Source of the DNA: Pseudomonas borbori
GTDB lineage: Bacteria; Pseudomonadota; Gammaproteobacteria; Pseudomonadales; Pseudomonadaceae
NCBI RefSeq assembly: GCF_900115555.1
Contig: NZ_FOWX01000004.1
Span: 172,394 to 236,393 of the forward strand
DNA length: 64,000 nucleotides
Direction of reading: 5' to 3'
Within the stretch, counting starts at the first letter, position 1. The number at the start of each line of letters is the position of its first letter. A program made the translations under genes and the position numbers. The notes under the pieces were generated by a model. That model was given only the letters and a program-made list of their open reading frames with translations. It ran no database searches and was not told the DNA's origin. Shown here piece by piece: positions 33,806-43,912 of the stretch.

Positions 33806-35386
33806 TCAGATCGGCGGAATCACCAGATCGAGTCGCGGGTAGTCGCCATCGGGGTCGGCCTCGCCCTTGGGCGGCACGTGCTGGGTGTCGATCAGTTTGT
33901 CGCCCTGCAGGGTTTCCAGGTGAATGTCGAAACCCCACAGGCGATGCAGGTGCTTGAGCACTTCGTCGGTGGAGTTGCCCAGGGGTTTGCGGTCGTGCTG
34001 CTGGTGGCGCAGGGTCAGCGAGCGGTCGCCGCGGCGGTCGATGCTCCAGATCTGGATGTTGGGCTCGCGATTGCCCAGGTTGTACTGGGCCGCCAGGGTC
34101 TCGCGGATGCTCTGGTAGCCCGGCTCGTCATGGATGGCCGGGACCAGTAATTCATCCTTCTGGTCGTCATCGAGAATGCTGAACAGCTTGAGGTCGCGGA
34201 TCACCTTGGGCGACAGGTACTGCAGGATGAAACTCTCGTCCTTGAAGCTGCTCATGGCGAACTTGAGGGTCGTCAGCCAGTCGCTGCCGGCGATCTCGGG
34301 GAACCAGCGCTTGTCCTCATCGGTGGGCTCTTCGCAGATCCGGCGGATGTCGCGGTACATGGCGAAACCCAGGGTGTAGGGGTTGATGCCGCTGTAGTAG
34401 GGGCTGTCGAAGGGCGGCTGATAGATCACGCTGGTGTGCGACTGGAGGAACTCCATCATGAAGCCGTCGGTGACCAGGCCTTCCTCATACAGGTCGTTCA
34501 TCAGGGTGTAATGCCAGAAGCAGGCCCAGCCTTCGTTCATCACCTGGGTCTGGCGCTGCGGATAGAAATACTGGGCGATCTTGCGCACGATGCGGATCAC
34601 TTCGCGCTGCCAGGGTTCGAGCAGGGGGGCGTGTTTCTCCAGGAAGTACAGGATGTTTTCCTGCGGCTCCGAGGGGAAGCGCTTGTTGTCTTGCTCGCCG
34701 CGCTTGCCGGCGCCCTTGGGAATGGTGCGCCAGAGGTCGTTGATCTGTTTCTGCAGATGCTCTTCGCGCTCCTTCTGCCGGCGCCGCTCCTCTTCGGCGG
34801 AAATCGGGTAGGGGCGCTTGTAGCGGTCGACCCCGTAATTCATCAGGGCATGGCAGGAATCGAGCAGGTCTTCCACCGCATCGATGCCATGGCGTTCCTC
34901 GCACTGCATGATGTACTGCTTGGCGAACACCAGGTAGTCGACGATCGAGCTGGCGTCGGTCCAGGTGCGGAACAGGTAGTTGCCCTTGAAGAAGCTGTTG
35001 TGGCCGTAGCAGGCGTGGGCGATCACCAGGGCCTGCATGCACATGGTGTTCTCTTCCATCAGGTAGGCGATGCAGGGATCGGAGTTGATCACGATCTCGT
35101 AGGCCAGGCCCATCTGTCCGCGTTTGTAATTCTTCTCGGTGCTGAGGAAGTGTTTGCCATAGGACCAGTGGTGATAACCCAGGGGCATGCCCACCGATGC
35201 GTAGGCGTCCATCATCTGCTCGGCGGTGATCAGCTCGATTTGGATGGGGTAGGTGTCCAGCGCATAGCGTTCGGCGAGCCGGCCGATTTCGCGGTCGTAG
35301 GCGCCAATCAGCTCGAAGGTCCACTCCGAGCCGGTGGAGATCGGTTGGCGTTTCTTCACGGGTACGCTGCTGTCATGCGCTGTCAT
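33806..35386 (-). CDS. SpoVR family protein (YcgB-like)
   Basis: 526 residues, the usual length for SpoVR/YcgB. The N terminus ([20 protein letters not shown]) and the conserved core ([20 protein letters not shown], then [20 protein letters not shown]) are typical. In Bacillus SpoVR is needed for spore cortex; in non-sporing bacteria the role is unknown but the gene travels with yeaH and prkA and responds to starvation and sigma-S. Its start overlaps the yeaH stop by 4 bp. Last gene of the three-gene operon. Confidence 0.93.
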   Translation of the reverse strand: MTAHDSSVPVKKRQPISTGSEWTFELIGAYDREIGRLAERYALDTYPIQIELITAEQMMDAYASVGMPLGYHHWSYGKHFLSTEKNYKRGQMGLAYEIVINSDPCIAYLMEENTMCMQALVIAHACYGHNSFFKGNYLFRTWTDASSIVDYLVFAKQYIMQCEERHGIDAVEDLLDSCHALMNYGVDRYKRPYPISAEEERRRQKEREEHLQKQINDLWRTIPKGAGKRGEQDNKRFPSEPQENILYFLEKHAPLLEPWQREVIRIVRKIAQYFYPQRQTQVMNEGWACFWHYTLMNDLYEEGLVTDGFMMEFLQSHTSVIYQPPFDSPYYSGINPYTLGFAMYRDIRRICEEPTDEDKRWFPEIAGSDWLTTLKFAMSSFKDESFILQYLSPKVIRDLKLFSILDDDQKDELLVPAIHDEPGYQSIRETLAAQYNLGNREPNIQIWSIDRRGDRSLTLRHQQHDRKPLGNSTDEVLKHLHRLWGFDIHLETLQGDKLIDTQHVPPKGEADPDGDYPRLDLVIPPI

Positions 35387-36654
35387 GTCGCAAGCCTCCG
35401 CTGGAACAGTTCGCGGAACACGGGGTAGATATCGCCTGCCGACACCAGCTGCTGTTGGGCGAAGGTGTCGTCAAAGGCTTCGCTGACCTGCTCGTACTCG
35501 AACCACAGCGCCTGGTGCTCGCGCGGGGTGATCTCGACGTAGGTGAAGTACTGCACGAACGGCATGATCTGCTTGATCAATATATCCCGGCAGATCGGTG
35601 AGTCGTCGTTCCAGTTGTCGCCATCCGACGCCTGGGCGCCATAGATATTCCACTCGTTGGTGGGATAGCGCTCGGCCATGATCTCCTGCATCAGTTTCAG
35701 CGCGCTGGAGACTATGGTGCCGCCGGTCTCGCGGGAGTAGAAGAACTCCTCCTCGTCCACCTCCTTGGCGCTGGTGTGGTGGCGGATGAACACCACGTCG
35801 ATCTTGTCGTAGTTACGCTTGAGAAACAGGTACAGCAGGATGAAAAAGCGCTTGGCAATGTCCTTGGTGGCCTGGGTCATGGAGCCGGAGACGTCCATCA
35901 GGCAGAACATCACCGCCTTCGAGCTGGGATTGGGCTGCTTGATCAGCAGGTTGTATTTGAGGTCGAAGGTGTCGAGGAAGGGCACCCGTTTTATCCGGGA
36001 TTGGAGCTTGCCGATTTCCGCTTCAAGCGCCTGGATGTCGCCGAAGTTGTCCGGCTCCTCGCGCTTCAGCCGCTCCAGTTCGAGCTGTGCCTCTTTCAGC
36101 TTGGTGCGGCTGCTGCCGGACAGGGCGATGCGCCGGGCATGGGCCGAGCGCAGGGTGCGCACTATGTTGATCCGCGACGGATTGCCTTCGTTGCTGATGC
36201 CGGCGCGTACGGTCTTGAAAGTGTCGGCACCGGTCAGGTGGCGCTTGACCAGATTGGGCAGTTCGAGATCCTCGAACATGAAGTCGAGAAATTCTTCCTG
36301 GGTGATCTGAAAGACGAATTCGTCCATGCCTTCGCCGGTGTTGCTGGCCTTGCCCGCGCCGCGGCCGCCGCCACCGCCCGGCGGCCGCGGAATGCGTTCG
36401 CCCGCGGTGAATTCCTTGTTGCCCGGATGGACGATGGTCTGCTTGCCGCCGCGGCCATGGTGAAACACCGGCTCATCGATGTCGCGTCCGGGGATGCTGA
36501 TCTGCTCGCCGTGCTCCATGTCGGTAATGGAGCGGCGGCTCACCGCCTCTTCGACGGCTTTCTTTATGTGCTCGCGGTAACGCCGCAAGAAACGCTGGCG
36601 GTTTACCGTGCTCTTGTTCTTGCCGTTCAGGCGTCGGTCGATCACATGGCTCAT
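35383..36654 (-). CDS. yeaH: YeaH/DUF444 family protein
   Basis: 423 residues starting [20 protein letters not shown]. The N-terminal half is basic with a glycine-rich linker ([13 protein letters not shown]). The C-terminal half is a von Willebrand-type domain with the MIDAS-like motif [13 protein letters not shown] and a later [13 protein letters not shown]. It is the usual partner of PrkA/YeaG in E. coli and pseudomonads, probably as adaptor in the same stress pathway; biochemical role unknown. Sits between prkA and spoVR. Confidence 0.92.
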   Translation of the reverse strand: MSHVIDRRLNGKNKSTVNRQRFLRRYREHIKKAVEEAVSRRSITDMEHGEQISIPGRDIDEPVFHHGRGGKQTIVHPGNKEFTAGERIPRPPGGGGGRGAGKASNTGEGMDEFVFQITQEEFLDFMFEDLELPNLVKRHLTGADTFKTVRAGISNEGNPSRINIVRTLRSAHARRIALSGSSRTKLKEAQLELERLKREEPDNFGDIQALEAEIGKLQSRIKRVPFLDTFDLKYNLLIKQPNPSSKAVMFCLMDVSGSMTQATKDIAKRFFILLYLFLKRNYDKIDVVFIRHHTSAKEVDEEEFFYSRETGGTIVSSALKLMQEIMAERYPTNEWNIYGAQASDGDNWNDDSPICRDILIKQIMPFVQYFTYVEITPREHQALWFEYEQVSEAFDDTFAQQQLVSAGDIYPVFRELFQRRLAT

Positions 36655-36670
36655 GGGGCCCCTCCGGGGA

Positions 36671-36733
36671 GCTGCAAGCCACAAGCCACAAGCTGCAAGA
36701 GCGGTCCACTCCTGAACCTCTTGCTTGCAGCTT
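36671..36733. repeat. Seven-base-period repeats and hairpin between prkA and yeaH
   Basis: AGCTGCAAGCCACAAGCCAC continues to AAGCTGCAAG, with the unit ACAAGCC/GCTGCAAG recurring every 7 bases. AAGCTGCAAG (36690-36699) and CTTGCAGCTT (36724-36733) form a 10-bp stem. Similar units occur at 41356-41378. Confidence 0.55.
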
Positions 36734-36756
36734 AAAGCTTGCTGCTTATGGCTGCC

Positions 36757-38679
36757 TTACTGCGATTTACGAACCCGCAGATACCATTCGGACAGCAGGC
36801 GTACCTGCTTGTCGGTGTAGCCGCGCTCGACCATGCGAGTGACGAAATCGTTGTGTTTCTGTTGATCCTCCTTGCTCGCCTTGGCGTTGAAACTGATGAC
36901 CGGCAGCAGGTCTTCGGTATTGGAGAACATCTTCTTCTCGATCACCACGCGCAGCTTCTCGTAGCTGAGCCAGGTCGGGTTCTTGCCGTTGTTGTTGGCC
37001 CGGGCGCGCAGCACGAAGTTGACGATCTCGTTGCGGAAATCCTTCGGGTTGCTGATGCCGGCCGGTTTCTCGATCTTCTCCAGCTCTTCGTTGAGCGCGA
37101 CGCGGTTGAGGATCTCGCCGGTTTCCGGGTCGCGGTACTCCTGATCCTGGATCCAGAAGTCGGCGTACAGCACGTAGCGGTCGAAGATGTTCTGCCCGTA
37201 TTCGCTGTAGGACTCCAGGTAGGCGGTCTGGATTTCCTTGCCGATGAACTCGATGTAGCGCGGCGCCAGGTACTCCTTGATGAAGCGCAGGTAGCGCTCG
37301 CGGGTTTCGGCGGGGAACTGCTCCTGTTCGATCTGCTGCTCCAGTACATAGAGCAGGTGCACCGGGTTGGCGGCGATCTCGTGGGGGTCGAAGTTGAACA
37401 CCTTGGACAGGATCTTGAAGGCGAAGCGGGTCGACAGGCCGTTCATGCCCTCGTCGACGCCGGCGTTGTCACGGTACTCCTGGATCGACTTGGCCTTGGG
37501 GTCGGTGTCCTTGAGATTTTCGCCGTCGTAGACGCGCATCTTCGAGTAGATATTCGAGTTCTCCGGTTCCTTCAGGCGGCTCAGTACCGAGAACTGGGCG
37601 AGCATCTTCAGGGTGTCCGGCGCGCAATGGGCCTTGGCCAGCGAGCTGTTGGTGAGGAGTTTCTCGTAGATCTTGATTTCGTCGGTGACGCGCAGGCAGT
37701 AGGGCACCTTGACGATGTAGATACGGTCGATGAACGCCTCGTTGTTCTTGTTGTTGCGGAAGTTGTGCCACTCCGACTCGTTGGAGTGGGCCAGCAGGAT
37801 GCCGCTGTAGGGAATCGCGCCGAGGCCCTCGGTGCTGTTGTAGTTGCCTTCCTGGGTGGCGGTCAGCAGCGGGTGCAGTACCTTGATCGGCGCCTTGAAC
37901 ATCTCGACGAATTCCATCAAACCCTGGTTGGCTCGACACAGGGCGCCGGAATAGCTGTAGGCGTCGGCGTCGTTCTGCGGGAATTCCTCCAGCTTGCGGA
38001 TATCCACCTTGCCGACCAGGGCGGAGATGTCCTGGTTGTTCTCGTCGCCCGGCTCGGTCTTGGCGATGGCGATCTGGTTGAGGATCGAGGGGTACAGCTT
38101 GACCACGCGGAACTGGCTGATGTCGCCACCGAATTCGGTCAGGCGCTTGGTCGCCCAGGGCGACATGATGCTGTTCAGGTAGCGCTGCGGAATGCCGTAT
38201 TCCTCTTCGAGGATGGTGCCATCCTCGTCGACGTTGAACAGGCCGAGCGGCGATTCGAACACCGGCGAGCCCTTGATCGCATAGAAGGGCACTTTTTCCA
38301 TCAGGTGCTTGAGCTTTTCCGCCAGCGACGACTTGCCGCCGCCAACCGGGCCGAGCAGGTAGAGGATCTGCTTCTTCTCTTCCAGGCCCTGGGCGGCGTG
38401 GCGGAAGTAGGAGACGATCTGGTCGATGCACTCTTCCATGCCGTGGAAGTCGGCGAAGGTCGGATAGCGGCGGATCACCTTGTTGGAGAAGATCCGCGAC
38501 AGCCGAGAGTTGCTTGAGGTGTCGAGCAATTCAGGCTCGCCAATCGCCAGCAGCAGACGCTCGGCTGCAGTGGCGTAGGCGCTGCGATCCTGTTTGCACA
38601 GTTCGAGGTACTCCTGCAGGGAGAATTCCTCCTGCCGAGTCGCCTCGAAACGTTGTTGGAAGTGGCTGAAAATGCTCAT
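36757..38679 (-). CDS. prkA: PrkA-type AAA serine protein kinase (YeaG-like)
   Basis: 640 residues, full length. The AAA domain has Walker A LGPVGGGKSSLAEKL and sensor segments; the C-terminal PrkA domain is complete to the end (VERGYTDKQVRLLSEWYLRV). PrkA proteins bear both an AAA ATPase fold and weak similarity to eukaryotic kinases; E. coli YeaG is involved in nitrogen-starvation and stationary-phase survival. First gene of prkA-yeaH-spoVR. A sigma-S-like promoter may lie about 170 bp upstream. Confidence 0.95.
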   Translation of the reverse strand: MSIFSHFQQRFEATRQEEFSLQEYLELCKQDRSAYATAAERLLLAIGEPELLDTSSNSRLSRIFSNKVIRRYPTFADFHGMEECIDQIVSYFRHAAQGLEEKKQILYLLGPVGGGKSSLAEKLKHLMEKVPFYAIKGSPVFESPLGLFNVDEDGTILEEEYGIPQRYLNSIMSPWATKRLTEFGGDISQFRVVKLYPSILNQIAIAKTEPGDENNQDISALVGKVDIRKLEEFPQNDADAYSYSGALCRANQGLMEFVEMFKAPIKVLHPLLTATQEGNYNSTEGLGAIPYSGILLAHSNESEWHNFRNNKNNEAFIDRIYIVKVPYCLRVTDEIKIYEKLLTNSSLAKAHCAPDTLKMLAQFSVLSRLKEPENSNIYSKMRVYDGENLKDTDPKAKSIQEYRDNAGVDEGMNGLSTRFAFKILSKVFNFDPHEIAANPVHLLYVLEQQIEQEQFPAETRERYLRFIKEYLAPRYIEFIGKEIQTAYLESYSEYGQNIFDRYVLYADFWIQDQEYRDPETGEILNRVALNEELEKIEKPAGISNPKDFRNEIVNFVLRARANNNGKNPTWLSYEKLRVVIEKKMFSNTEDLLPVISFNAKASKEDQQKHNDFVTRMVERGYTDKQVRLLSEWYLRVRKSQ

Positions 38680-38847
38680 GACTTCACCTCGCTCGATGCT
38701 TAGAGCCGCCGTGGCATCGGTCGTGCGGGTGCGGGTGATCGGCTGACATGTCAGCCCAGGAAAATCCCCCAGAACACCTAAAGGTCTTACCGATGGCCCG
38801 GATGCCGGCTAGCCGGCTCTACCTTGATTTTGGATGGCCTGAGCTAA

Positions 38848-38874
38848 AGGATAGTTCGGAATCGGCAAGGTCAA
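38848..38874 (-). promoter_or_regulatory. Possible sigma-S-type promoter upstream of prkA
   Basis: On the minus strand TTGACC (38869-38874) and an extended -10 CTATCCT (38848-38854, close to CTATACT) are 15 bp apart. The short spacer would be tolerated by sigma-S, which relies on the -10. The remaining sequence 38680-38960 contains a CCGGCTAGCCGG palindrome and no gene. Confidence 0.35.
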
Positions 38875-38960
38875 GTGGCAACGAACGATAACAGGATATT
38901 ACCGCTGCTTAGAGATGGGCGGTAGCCCAGTGTTGGCGTGGCTTGGCGCGGGTAAATTTT

Positions 38961-39290
38961 TTATTCGTCCGGCGTTTGTGCGGTCTCTTCCGGAAAGGTC
39001 GCACGCCACAGTTCGAAGCCGCCATCCAGGCTGTACACCGCGCTGAAGCCTTGGCCGACCAGGTAGGCGGCGGCGCTCTGGCTGGAGTTGCCGTGGTAGC
39101 AGGTGACGATCAGCGGCAGGTCGAGGTCGGCCCTGGCGATGAAGTCATGCAGCGAGTGATTGTCCAGGTGCTGCGAGCCTTTGATATGGCCGGCGGCAAA
39201 GCTCTGCGGATCGCGGATGTCGACCACCACGGCGCCTTGTTGGCGCAGAGCCTGAGCAGTGGATGGGGGGATACGTGTGAACTCGCTCAT
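38961..39290 (-). CDS. glpE: Thiosulfate sulfurtransferase GlpE (rhodanese)
   Basis: A 109-residue single-domain rhodanese. [20 protein letters not shown] is the CH2A-type motif, and the active-site loop is CYHGNSSQS, with the catalytic cysteine of the GlpE subtype. It moves sulfane sulfur from thiosulfate to thiol acceptors. The start codon overlaps the stop of apaH by 4 bp. Last gene of the lptD-led operon. Confidence 0.93.
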   Translation of the reverse strand: MSEFTRIPPSTAQALRQQGAVVVDIRDPQSFAAGHIKGSQHLDNHSLHDFIARADLDLPLIVTCYHGNSSQSAAAYLVGQGFSAVYSLDGGFELWRATFPEETAQTPDE

Positions 39291-40111
39291 GGGTGCACCT
39301 CACTGCAGTCACAGCGGTGGCGTTCGCCGCTGTCGATATTCAATAGGGTCAGGGCGCCACCCCACACGCAACCGGTGTCCAGGGCGAACAGGCCGGGTTC
39401 CTCGCAGCGACCTTCCAGGGCCGCCCAGTGGCCGAAGATGATCTTCTGTCCGCGGGTCTTGCGCTGCTTGTAGCTGAACCAGGGCGCATAGCCGGGCGGC
39501 GAACTGGCAACGCCTTCCTTGCTTTTCAGGTCCAGGGTGCCATCGGCCGTGCAGAAGCGCATGCGCGTGAAGTAGTTGGTGATCACCCGCAGGCGGGCCA
39601 CACCGTGCAGATCCTTGTCCCACTTGGCCGGCTCGTTGCCGTACATGCCATCGAGGTAGAGCGGGAAGCGCGCGTCGTCGCGCAGGGCTTCCTCGACCTC
39701 GGCCGCGCGCCTGAGGGCTTTGGTCAGCGACCATTGCGGCGGGATGCCGGCATGCACCAGGACGATGTCGCGCTCGGCGTCGTAATGCAGCAGCTTCTGC
39801 CGGCGCAGCCAGTCGAGCAGATCGGCGCGATCAGGGGCGTCGAGAATCTCCTGCAGGGTGTCGCTCTTCTTCAGTCGTTCGATATTGCAGGCGACGGCCA
39901 GCAGGTGCAGGTCATGGTTGCCCAGCACGCAGGTCAGCGCAGCGCGCATCTGGTAGAGAAAGCGCAGGGTGGCGAGCGATTGCGGACCGCGGTTGACCAG
40001 GTCGCCGACCAGCCACAGGCGATCTTCGGTCGGGTCGAAGGCGACCCGCTGCAGCAGGCATTGCAAGGGTTTCAGGCAGCCCTGCAGGTCGCCGACGGCA
40101 TAGGTCGCCAT
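39287..40111 (-). CDS. apaH: Symmetrical bis(5'-nucleosyl)-tetraphosphatase
   Basis: 274 residues. Metallophosphoesterase motifs of the ApaH family: [38 protein letters not shown], and [11 protein letters not shown]. It cleaves Ap4A to two ADP and, as shown in E. coli, removes Np4 caps from RNA. It overlaps apaG by one base and glpE by four, so the three are co-translated. Confidence 0.96.
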   Translation of the reverse strand: MATYAVGDLQGCLKPLQCLLQRVAFDPTEDRLWLVGDLVNRGPQSLATLRFLYQMRAALTCVLGNHDLHLLAVACNIERLKKSDTLQEILDAPDRADLLDWLRRQKLLHYDAERDIVLVHAGIPPQWSLTKALRRAAEVEEALRDDARFPLYLDGMYGNEPAKWDKDLHGVARLRVITNYFTRMRFCTADGTLDLKSKEGVASSPPGYAPWFSYKQRKTRGQKIIFGHWAALEGRCEEPGLFALDTGCVWGGALTLLNIDSGERHRCDCSEVHP

Positions 40112-40491
40112 CAGTGCAGCGAGCCTGGAACCGCCAGGCGGAATGGCGCGATCAGGGCATCGAACTGCTTGCCGTCTTCGGCGAGCATCTGGTAGCTGCC
40201 CTGCATGGTGCCGACGCGGGTGGCCATGACGGTGCCGCTGCTGTAGGTGTGGCTGTCGCCGACTGCGATCAGCGGCTGCTGGCCGACCACGCCGGCGCCG
40301 CGCACCTCCTGCACATGACCGTTGCCATCGGTGATGAGCCAGTGGCGCGACAGCAGTTTGGCCGGCAACTGACCCTGGTTGACGATGGTCACGTCATAGG
40401 CGAAGGCGAAGCGGTCCTGCTCCGGTTGCGACTGCTCCGGCAAATAGCGGGTGGTGACGCTGACGTCGACCTGGTAACGGGGGTCTGCCAT
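40111..40491 (-). CDS. apaG: ApaG protein (Co2+/Mg2+ efflux-related, DUF525)
   Basis: 126 residues of fibronectin-III-like fold: [53 protein letters not shown] and the later GSYQM region. Named for its link to apaH; mutations affect magnesium and cobalt handling, mechanism unknown. Lies between rsmA and apaH, the usual order. Confidence 0.94.
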   Translation of the reverse strand: MADPRYQVDVSVTTRYLPEQSQPEQDRFAFAYDVTIVNQGQLPAKLLSRHWLITDGNGHVQEVRGAGVVGQQPLIAVGDSHTYSSGTVMATRVGTMQGSYQMLAEDGKQFDALIAPFRLAVPGSLH

Positions 40492-40531
40492 GAACTAGAA
40501 CTCGATAAGCTGAAAAGCCAGTTTAGCCGGC

Positions 40532-41338
40532 TCAGGCGGCGTTGGGTTGCTCGGCCAGCCGGTCGGCCAGGCGGACGAAGGCGGCCAGATCCAACTGTTC
40601 GGGGCGCAGGCTGCCATCCACGCCGGCTGCTTCGATCTCATCGGCACTGAGCAGCGCCTTGAGCGTGTTGCGCAGGGTCTTGCGCCGCTGGTTGAAAGCC
40701 TCGCGCACCACGTTCTCGAGCAGGCGGTGGTCCTTGGCCGGATGGGGCAACACTGCATGCGGTACCAGACGCACGATCGCCGAGTCGATCTTGGGCGGCG
40801 GATTGAACGCGCCGGGGCCGACATTGAATAGATGCTCCACCCGGCAATGATACTGCACCATGATCGACAGCCGGCCCCAGTCCTTGCCGCCGGGGCCTGC
40901 CGCCAGACGCTCGACCACTTCCTTCTGCAGCATGAAGTGCATGTCGCGGATCAGGGCGGCGTTGTTCAGCAGGTGGAAAATCAGCGGGGTGGAGATGTTG
41001 TACGGCAGGTTGCCGACCACGCGCAGGCTATGCGGGGCGGGGTCCAGGCTGGCGAAGTCGAACTTCAGGGCGTCGCCCTGATGCAGCTGGAAACGCGGCT
41101 CGGCGGCAAACTTGGCGTTGAGGATCGGGATCAGGTCGCGATCCAGCTCGATCACGTCGAGTTGTGCGCCGCTGTCGAGCAGGCCTTCGGTGAGGGCGCC
41201 CTGGCCCGGGCCGATCTCCAGCACGCGTTCGCCTTCACGGGCATGGATGGCGCGCAGGATGCGGTGGATGACGCCGGCGTCGTGCAGAAAGTTCTGGCCG
41301 AAGCGCTTGCGCGCGCGGTGGTGGTGATGGTCGGACAA
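40532..41338 (-). CDS. rsmA: 16S rRNA A1518/A1519 dimethyltransferase
   Basis: 268 residues if started at TTG 41338, which has GGAG eight bases upstream and gives the family start (L)SDHHHHRARKRFGQNFLHD; the next ATG upstream (41377) would add an unrelated leader. SAM motif EIGPGQGALTEGLL and catalytic NLPYN (VVGNLPYNISTPL) are present. It adds four methyl groups to two adenines near the 3' end of 16S rRNA. An unusual His-His-His-His run follows the start. Also known as ksgA. Confidence 0.95.
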   Translation of the reverse strand: MSDHHHHRARKRFGQNFLHDAGVIHRILRAIHAREGERVLEIGPGQGALTEGLLDSGAQLDVIELDRDLIPILNAKFAAEPRFQLHQGDALKFDFASLDPAPHSLRVVGNLPYNISTPLIFHLLNNAALIRDMHFMLQKEVVERLAAGPGGKDWGRLSIMVQYHCRVEHLFNVGPGAFNPPPKIDSAIVRLVPHAVLPHPAKDHRLLENVVREAFNQRRKTLRNTLKALLSADEIEAAGVDGSLRPEQLDLAAFVRLADRLAEQPNAA

Positions 41339-41443
41339 GACGGCAGCTCCAAGTTTCAAGCCACAAGCGACAAGCAAGAGCCCAAAGCAAAATTGCGAAG
41401 GCGCGCAGCTTACCAGTTGCGGCCGGTGACGGCACCCTGCCAG

Positions 41444-41499
41444 GCTTACCGCTTACCGCTTACCGCTTACCGCTTACCGCTTACCGCTTACCGCTTACC
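41444..41499. repeat. Tandem repeat of 8 copies of GCTTACC after pdxA
   Basis: Eight perfect head-to-tail copies of the 7-base unit GCTTACC. On the minus strand the unit reads GGTAAGC; the first copy supplies the end of pdxA (GGT AAG CGG TAA). A nearby stretch (41356-41378) shows a looser 7-base pattern of ACAAGC units. Confidence 0.85.
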
Positions 41500-42486
41500 G
41501 CCGGCTGCTGCCATCTGATAGGCGGTGTCCAGGGCGACCTGCAGGCTGCCGCTGTCGATCCTGCCGCTGCCGGCCAGATCCAGGGCCGTGCCGTGATCGA
41601 CCGAGGTGCGGATGATCGGCAGGCCCAGGGTGATATTGACGGCGGCGCCGAAGCCCTTGTACTTGAGCACCGGCAGGCCCTGGTCGTGGTACATCGCCAG
41701 CACGGCGTCGCAGTGCTCGAGGTGCTTGGGGGTGAACAGGGTGTCGGCCGGCAGCGGGCCGACCAGGTCGATGCCTTCGCCGCGAAGCAGCTCGAGGGTC
41801 GGTTCTATCACCTCGATTTCCTCGCGGCCGAGGTGGCCGCCTTCACCGGCATGCGGGTTGAGGCCGCAGACCAGAATGCGTGGCCGGGCGATGCCGAATT
41901 TGCTGCGCAGGTCATGGTCGAGGATGCGACTGACCCGGGTCAGGCGCTCGGCGGTGATGGCGGCGGCGACATCCTTGAGCGGCAGGTGGGTGGTCACCAG
42001 GGCCACGCGCAGGCCGTGGGTGGCGAGCATCATCACCACCTGTTCGCTGTGGGTCAGTTCGGCGAGAAATTCGGTATGCCCGGAGAAGGCGATGCCGGCC
42101 TGGTTGATCACGCCCTTGTGCACCGGTGCGGTGATCATGCCGGCGAAATGCCCGTCGAGGCAGCCCTGACCGGCGCGGGTCAGGGTTTCCAGTACATAAG
42201 CGGCATTGGCCGGGTCCAGTTGGCCGGGCTGTACGGCGGCAGTCAAGGGCGTGTCCCAGACGAACAGACTGCCGGCCGCTGCGGGCGCGCTCGGCCAGTT
42301 GCCGGGGCCGACCGTGATCAAGCGGATATCCAGGTTCAGGCAGTTGGCGCGTTCGGCGAGCAGTTCGCGGCTGGCGATGGCGATCAGCGCATGGGGTTGC
42401 GCCTGGCGAGCGAGCAGCAGGCACAGGTCGGGGCCGATGCCCGCCGGCTCGCCAGGGGTCAGGGCGAAGAGCTGTTGTGCAGTCAT
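41488..42486 (-). CDS. pdxA: 4-hydroxythreonine-4-phosphate dehydrogenase
   Basis: 332 residues. [15 protein letters not shown] at the start, HTEFLAELT and HKGVINQAG in the middle with metal-binding histidines, and [17 protein letters not shown] toward the end are PdxA hallmarks. It oxidises 4-phosphohydroxythreonine in vitamin B6 synthesis. The C terminus (AAAGGKR) runs into a 7-base tandem repeat that provides the stop. It sits between surA and rsmA in the operon, as in other gammaproteobacteria. Confidence 0.96.
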   Translation of the reverse strand: MTAQQLFALTPGEPAGIGPDLCLLLARQAQPHALIAIASRELLAERANCLNLDIRLITVGPGNWPSAPAAAGSLFVWDTPLTAAVQPGQLDPANAAYVLETLTRAGQGCLDGHFAGMITAPVHKGVINQAGIAFSGHTEFLAELTHSEQVVMMLATHGLRVALVTTHLPLKDVAAAITAERLTRVSRILDHDLRSKFGIARPRILVCGLNPHAGEGGHLGREEIEVIEPTLELLRGEGIDLVGPLPADTLFTPKHLEHCDAVLAMYHDQGLPVLKYKGFGAAVNITLGLPIIRTSVDHGTALDLAGSGRIDSGSLQVALDTAYQMAAAGGKR

Positions 42487-42563
42487 GGTCAGGTTCTCGG
42501 TTGTGCCTTCCGCCTGGGTGTCGAGGTAGGCGGTGTCAGTGTACGCCGCGCCGCCGTGGAGCG

Positions 42564-42601
42564 AAAAAAGCCCGGCGCTGCGAGGAGCAGGCGCCGGGCT
42601 T
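42564..42601 (-). terminator. Rho-independent terminator after surA
   Basis: AGCCCGGCGC and GCGCCGGGCT pair around a 12-base loop, followed on the minus strand by a run of six T. It would end or attenuate transcription between surA and pdxA, implying that pdxA and later genes have a further promoter or depend on read-through. Confidence 0.85.
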
Positions 42602-42619
42602 CGATCTGCTGCGTTGGGC

Positions 42620-43912
42620 CTACAGCTTGATTTCGACGTAGGCCTCGTCGCGGATCTGCCGCAACCAGGCTTGCAGTTCTTCGTCGTACTTGCGGTTGCG
42701 TAGCACGGTCAAGGCCTGCTGCTCGCGGAACTGCGCGCTGCTATCGGTGGCGCGGCGGCCGACAACCTGCAGCACGTGCCAGCCGTAAGGGCTCTTGAAC
42801 GGTTTCGACAGCTCGCCGCTGGCGGTGTTGCTCATCACCTCGCGGAACTCCGGCACCAGCGCGCTCGGGTCGATCCAGTCGAGGCTGCCGCCGTTGAGGG
42901 CCGAGCCCGGGTCTTCGGAGAAGCTCTTCGCCAGCTCGCTGAAATCTTCGCCGGCCAGCAGGCGCTCGTGCAGGCGTTCGGCCAGGCGCTTGGTTTCCGC
43001 TTCGCTGCGAATCTCGCTGGGCTTGATCAGGATGTGCCGAACGTTGACCTCTTCGAGAACCTGGGTGCCGCCACCGCGTTTTTCCAGGAGCTTGAGCATG
43101 ATGAAGCCGCCGGGGGTACGCATGGGTTCGGTGACGTCACCGACCGCCATCGCGCCGATCATGGCGTCGAATGGTGGTGGCAGTTGCGCCGCTTTGCGCC
43201 AGCCCATCTCGCCGCCTTCAAGAGCGTTCTCGCTGGCCGAGTGGGTCACGGCCATCTGGGCGAAGTCGGCGCCTTCGCGCAGTTGCTGGTGCAGTTCCTT
43301 GGCCTGGCGCTCAGCCGCCTGAATCGCTTGCGGGGAGGAACCGTCGGGCAGTGCAATGATGATATTGGCCAGGCGGAATTCTTCCGAGAGCTGCAGCTTG
43401 CCGAGGTCGGAGGCGAGGAAGTTCTGCACTTCCTGGTCGGTGACCTGGATGCGCTCGGCCACCCGGCGTTGACGCACGCGGCTGATGACCATCTCGCGGC
43501 GCACCTGGTCGCGGGCGTCGGCATAGGACAGGCCGTCCTGCACCAGGGCGGCGCGGAACTGCTCGAGGCTCATGCCGTTGCGCTGGGCGATGCTGGCCAG
43601 CGCCTGGTTGAGTTCTTCATCGGTGATGCGAATGCCGGAGCGGTCGCCAATCTGCAGCTGGATGTTCTCGATGATCAGGCGCTCCAGCACCTGTTGGCTG
43701 AGCACCTGCTCCGGCGGCAGTGCCGCGCCGCGTTTGCCGATGGTCTGTTGCACCTCGCGCAGGCGCGCGTCCAGCTGGCTCTGCATGATGACGTCGTTGT
43801 CGACAATCGCCACGACGCGGTTCAGCGGTTGCACCTCGGCCTGCGCCGCGGCACCCAGAAACAGCGCGCCCAGCAGCAGCGGGCGCACGCAGTCAGAAAG
43901 CTTGATCTTCAC
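42620..43912 (-). CDS. surA: Periplasmic peptidyl-prolyl isomerase and chaperone SurA
   Basis: 430 residues with a signal peptide ([18 protein letters not shown]). The SurA N-terminal chaperone domain ([20 protein letters not shown]) is followed by two parvulin domains, the second with VRHILIK and [16 protein letters not shown]. SurA escorts unfolded outer-membrane proteins to the BAM complex; LptD is a known client and is encoded just upstream with a 20-bp overlap. Confidence 0.96.
   Translation of the reverse strand: MKIKLSDCVRPLLLGALFLGAAAQAEVQPLNRVVAIVDNDVIMQSQLDARLREVQQTIGKRGAALPPEQVLSQQVLERLIIENIQLQIGDRSGIRITDEELNQALASIAQRNGMSLEQFRAALVQDGLSYADARDQVRREMVISRVRQRRVAERIQVTDQEVQNFLASDLGKLQLSEEFRLANIIIALPDGSSPQAIQAAERQAKELHQQLREGADFAQMAVTHSASENALEGGEMGWRKAAQLPPPFDAMIGAMAVGDVTEPMRTPGGFIMLKLLEKRGGGTQVLEEVNVRHILIKPSEIRSEAETKRLAERLHERLLAGEDFSELAKSFSEDPGSALNGGSLDWIDPSALVPEFREVMSNTASGELSKPFKSPYGWHVLQVVGRRATDSSAQFREQQALTVLRNRKYDEELQAWLRQIRDEAYVEIKL

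Noticed and set aside
41444..41499. CRISPR array
   Set aside because: The repeat unit is only 7 bases with no spacers and no cas genes are near; it is a simple tandem repeat.
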